Below, piece after piece: positions 6,191-6,467 of a stretch of 6,467 nt of DNA. Position numbers and translations under genes: made by a program. Numbering within the stretch: the stretch's first letter is position 1; every line of letters begins with the position of its first letter. The DNA is from Microcaldota archaeon. GTDB taxonomy: Archaea > Micrarchaeota > Micrarchaeia > Norongarragalinales > Norongarragalinaceae. The stretch lies in assembly GCA_016214445.1 (NCBI GenBank), contig JACROM010000130.1, forward strand, positions 1-6,467, given 5' to 3'. The notes below the pieces were generated by a model that did no database searches, was not told where the DNA came from, and saw only the letters and a program-made list of their open reading frames with translations.

Positions 6191-6200
6191 TTATATATTT
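6191..6200 (+). promoter_or_regulatory. TATA-like box for the transposase-like gene
   Basis: TTATATATTT is centred about 24 bases before the ATG at 6219, the classic archaeal spacing for a leaderless transcript. No Shine-Dalgarno is present. The site also lies at the inferred junction between the transporter remnant and the mobile-element sequence. Confidence 0.45.
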
Positions 6201-6218
6201 AGACTTTTTAATTGGTTT

Positions 6219-6467
6219 ATGTCTTGGGATTTAGCTCGAGGAGAAGCGTTCCTGCCGCGCGTTTCTCTCCACGAGATTAAACAAAAAACGGCGGCAGAAA
6301 CCAAATCCAAACCTCGAATGCGATTTCTAATCGCCGTCCACCGAAAATAAGGCGAATCAATCGACGAAATCGCGCAAGCTTGTGAAGTTACACGAAGCAC
6401 CATCGCGGCAGTACTTCAACGCTTCCAAGAGCGCGGCGCGACGGCCGCGCACGCCATCAAACAAGAA
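6219..6467 (+). pseudogene. IS630-like transposase N-terminal helix-turn-helix region, in-frame stop, cut by window
   Basis: From the ATG at 6219 the frame reads 43 codons, then TAA (6348-6350), then 39 more open codons to the window edge in the same frame. Together they resemble the N-terminal DNA-binding region of IS630-family transposases: VSLHEIKQKTAAETKSK, then RMRFLIAVHRK, the stop, then ESIDEIAQACEVTRSTIAAVLQRFQERG. The last segment is a helix-turn-helix (DEIAQACEVTRSTIAAVLQRF). The stop falls in the short loop where relatives read through with a residue such as E or K, so a point mutation is the simplest cause. The catalytic DDE part would lie beyond the window. Arginine codons favour CGA/CGC, whereas the neighbouring genes use AGG often, consistent with foreign origin. 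Alternatively it is a stand-alone HTH regulator related to transposases, or an active stop-readthrough gene. Confidence 0.6.

Noticed and set aside
1..6467. CRISPR array, rRNA or integrase attachment site
   Set aside because: No regularly spaced direct repeats, conserved rRNA sequence or flanking direct repeats were seen in the window.

Overview
The window looks archaeal. It carries a class I Trm5-type tRNA(m1G37) methyltransferase, a DUF63 membrane protein (a family known essentially from archaea) and AT-rich TATA-like boxes placed about 25 bases upstream of starts with no clear Shine-Dalgarno. Tight packing (7-base gap, 4-base ATGA overlap, 12-base convergent gap) fits a compact genome, possibly a DPANN lineage. 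That placement is inference, because no rRNA or other phylogenetic marker is present.

Layout. On the left, a trm5-like gene (minus strand) runs off the window at base 1, almost complete. A 42-base divergent promoter gap separates it from a plus-strand cluster: endonuclease III (nth), an AT-rich gene for a protein with arginase/ureohydrolase-type metal motifs, and a DUF63 multi-pass membrane protein coupled to it through ATGA. Convergent to this cluster is a large minus-strand CPA2/Kef-type cation:proton antiporter with an extra C-terminal membrane domain in place of the usual RCK/TrkA-N domain.

From about 5360 to 5720 there is no convincing protein gene. Instead there is a strongly nested set of inverted repeats (about 5408-5583) that folds, best on the minus strand, into a long interrupted stem capped by a three-way junction. 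A TATA-like box inside a perfect 8-bp palindrome lies 26 bases upstream of its predicted 5' end. A 7-bp hairpin follows its 3' end, and the antiporter promoter comes next. I regard this as a candidate undescribed small RNA and the most interesting thing in the window.

The right end looks degraded. A TauE/SafE-family transporter survives only as its C-terminal half (minus strand). Directly next to its broken end, on the plus strand, lies the N-terminal DNA-binding part of an IS630-like transposase, interrupted by an in-frame TAA and running off the window. The simplest reading is that a mobile element disrupted the transporter and then decayed.

Functionally, the left half combines tRNA modification, base-excision repair and two proteins of unknown substrate that are probably co-expressed. 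The right half is ion transport plus an accessory region containing the RNA candidate.
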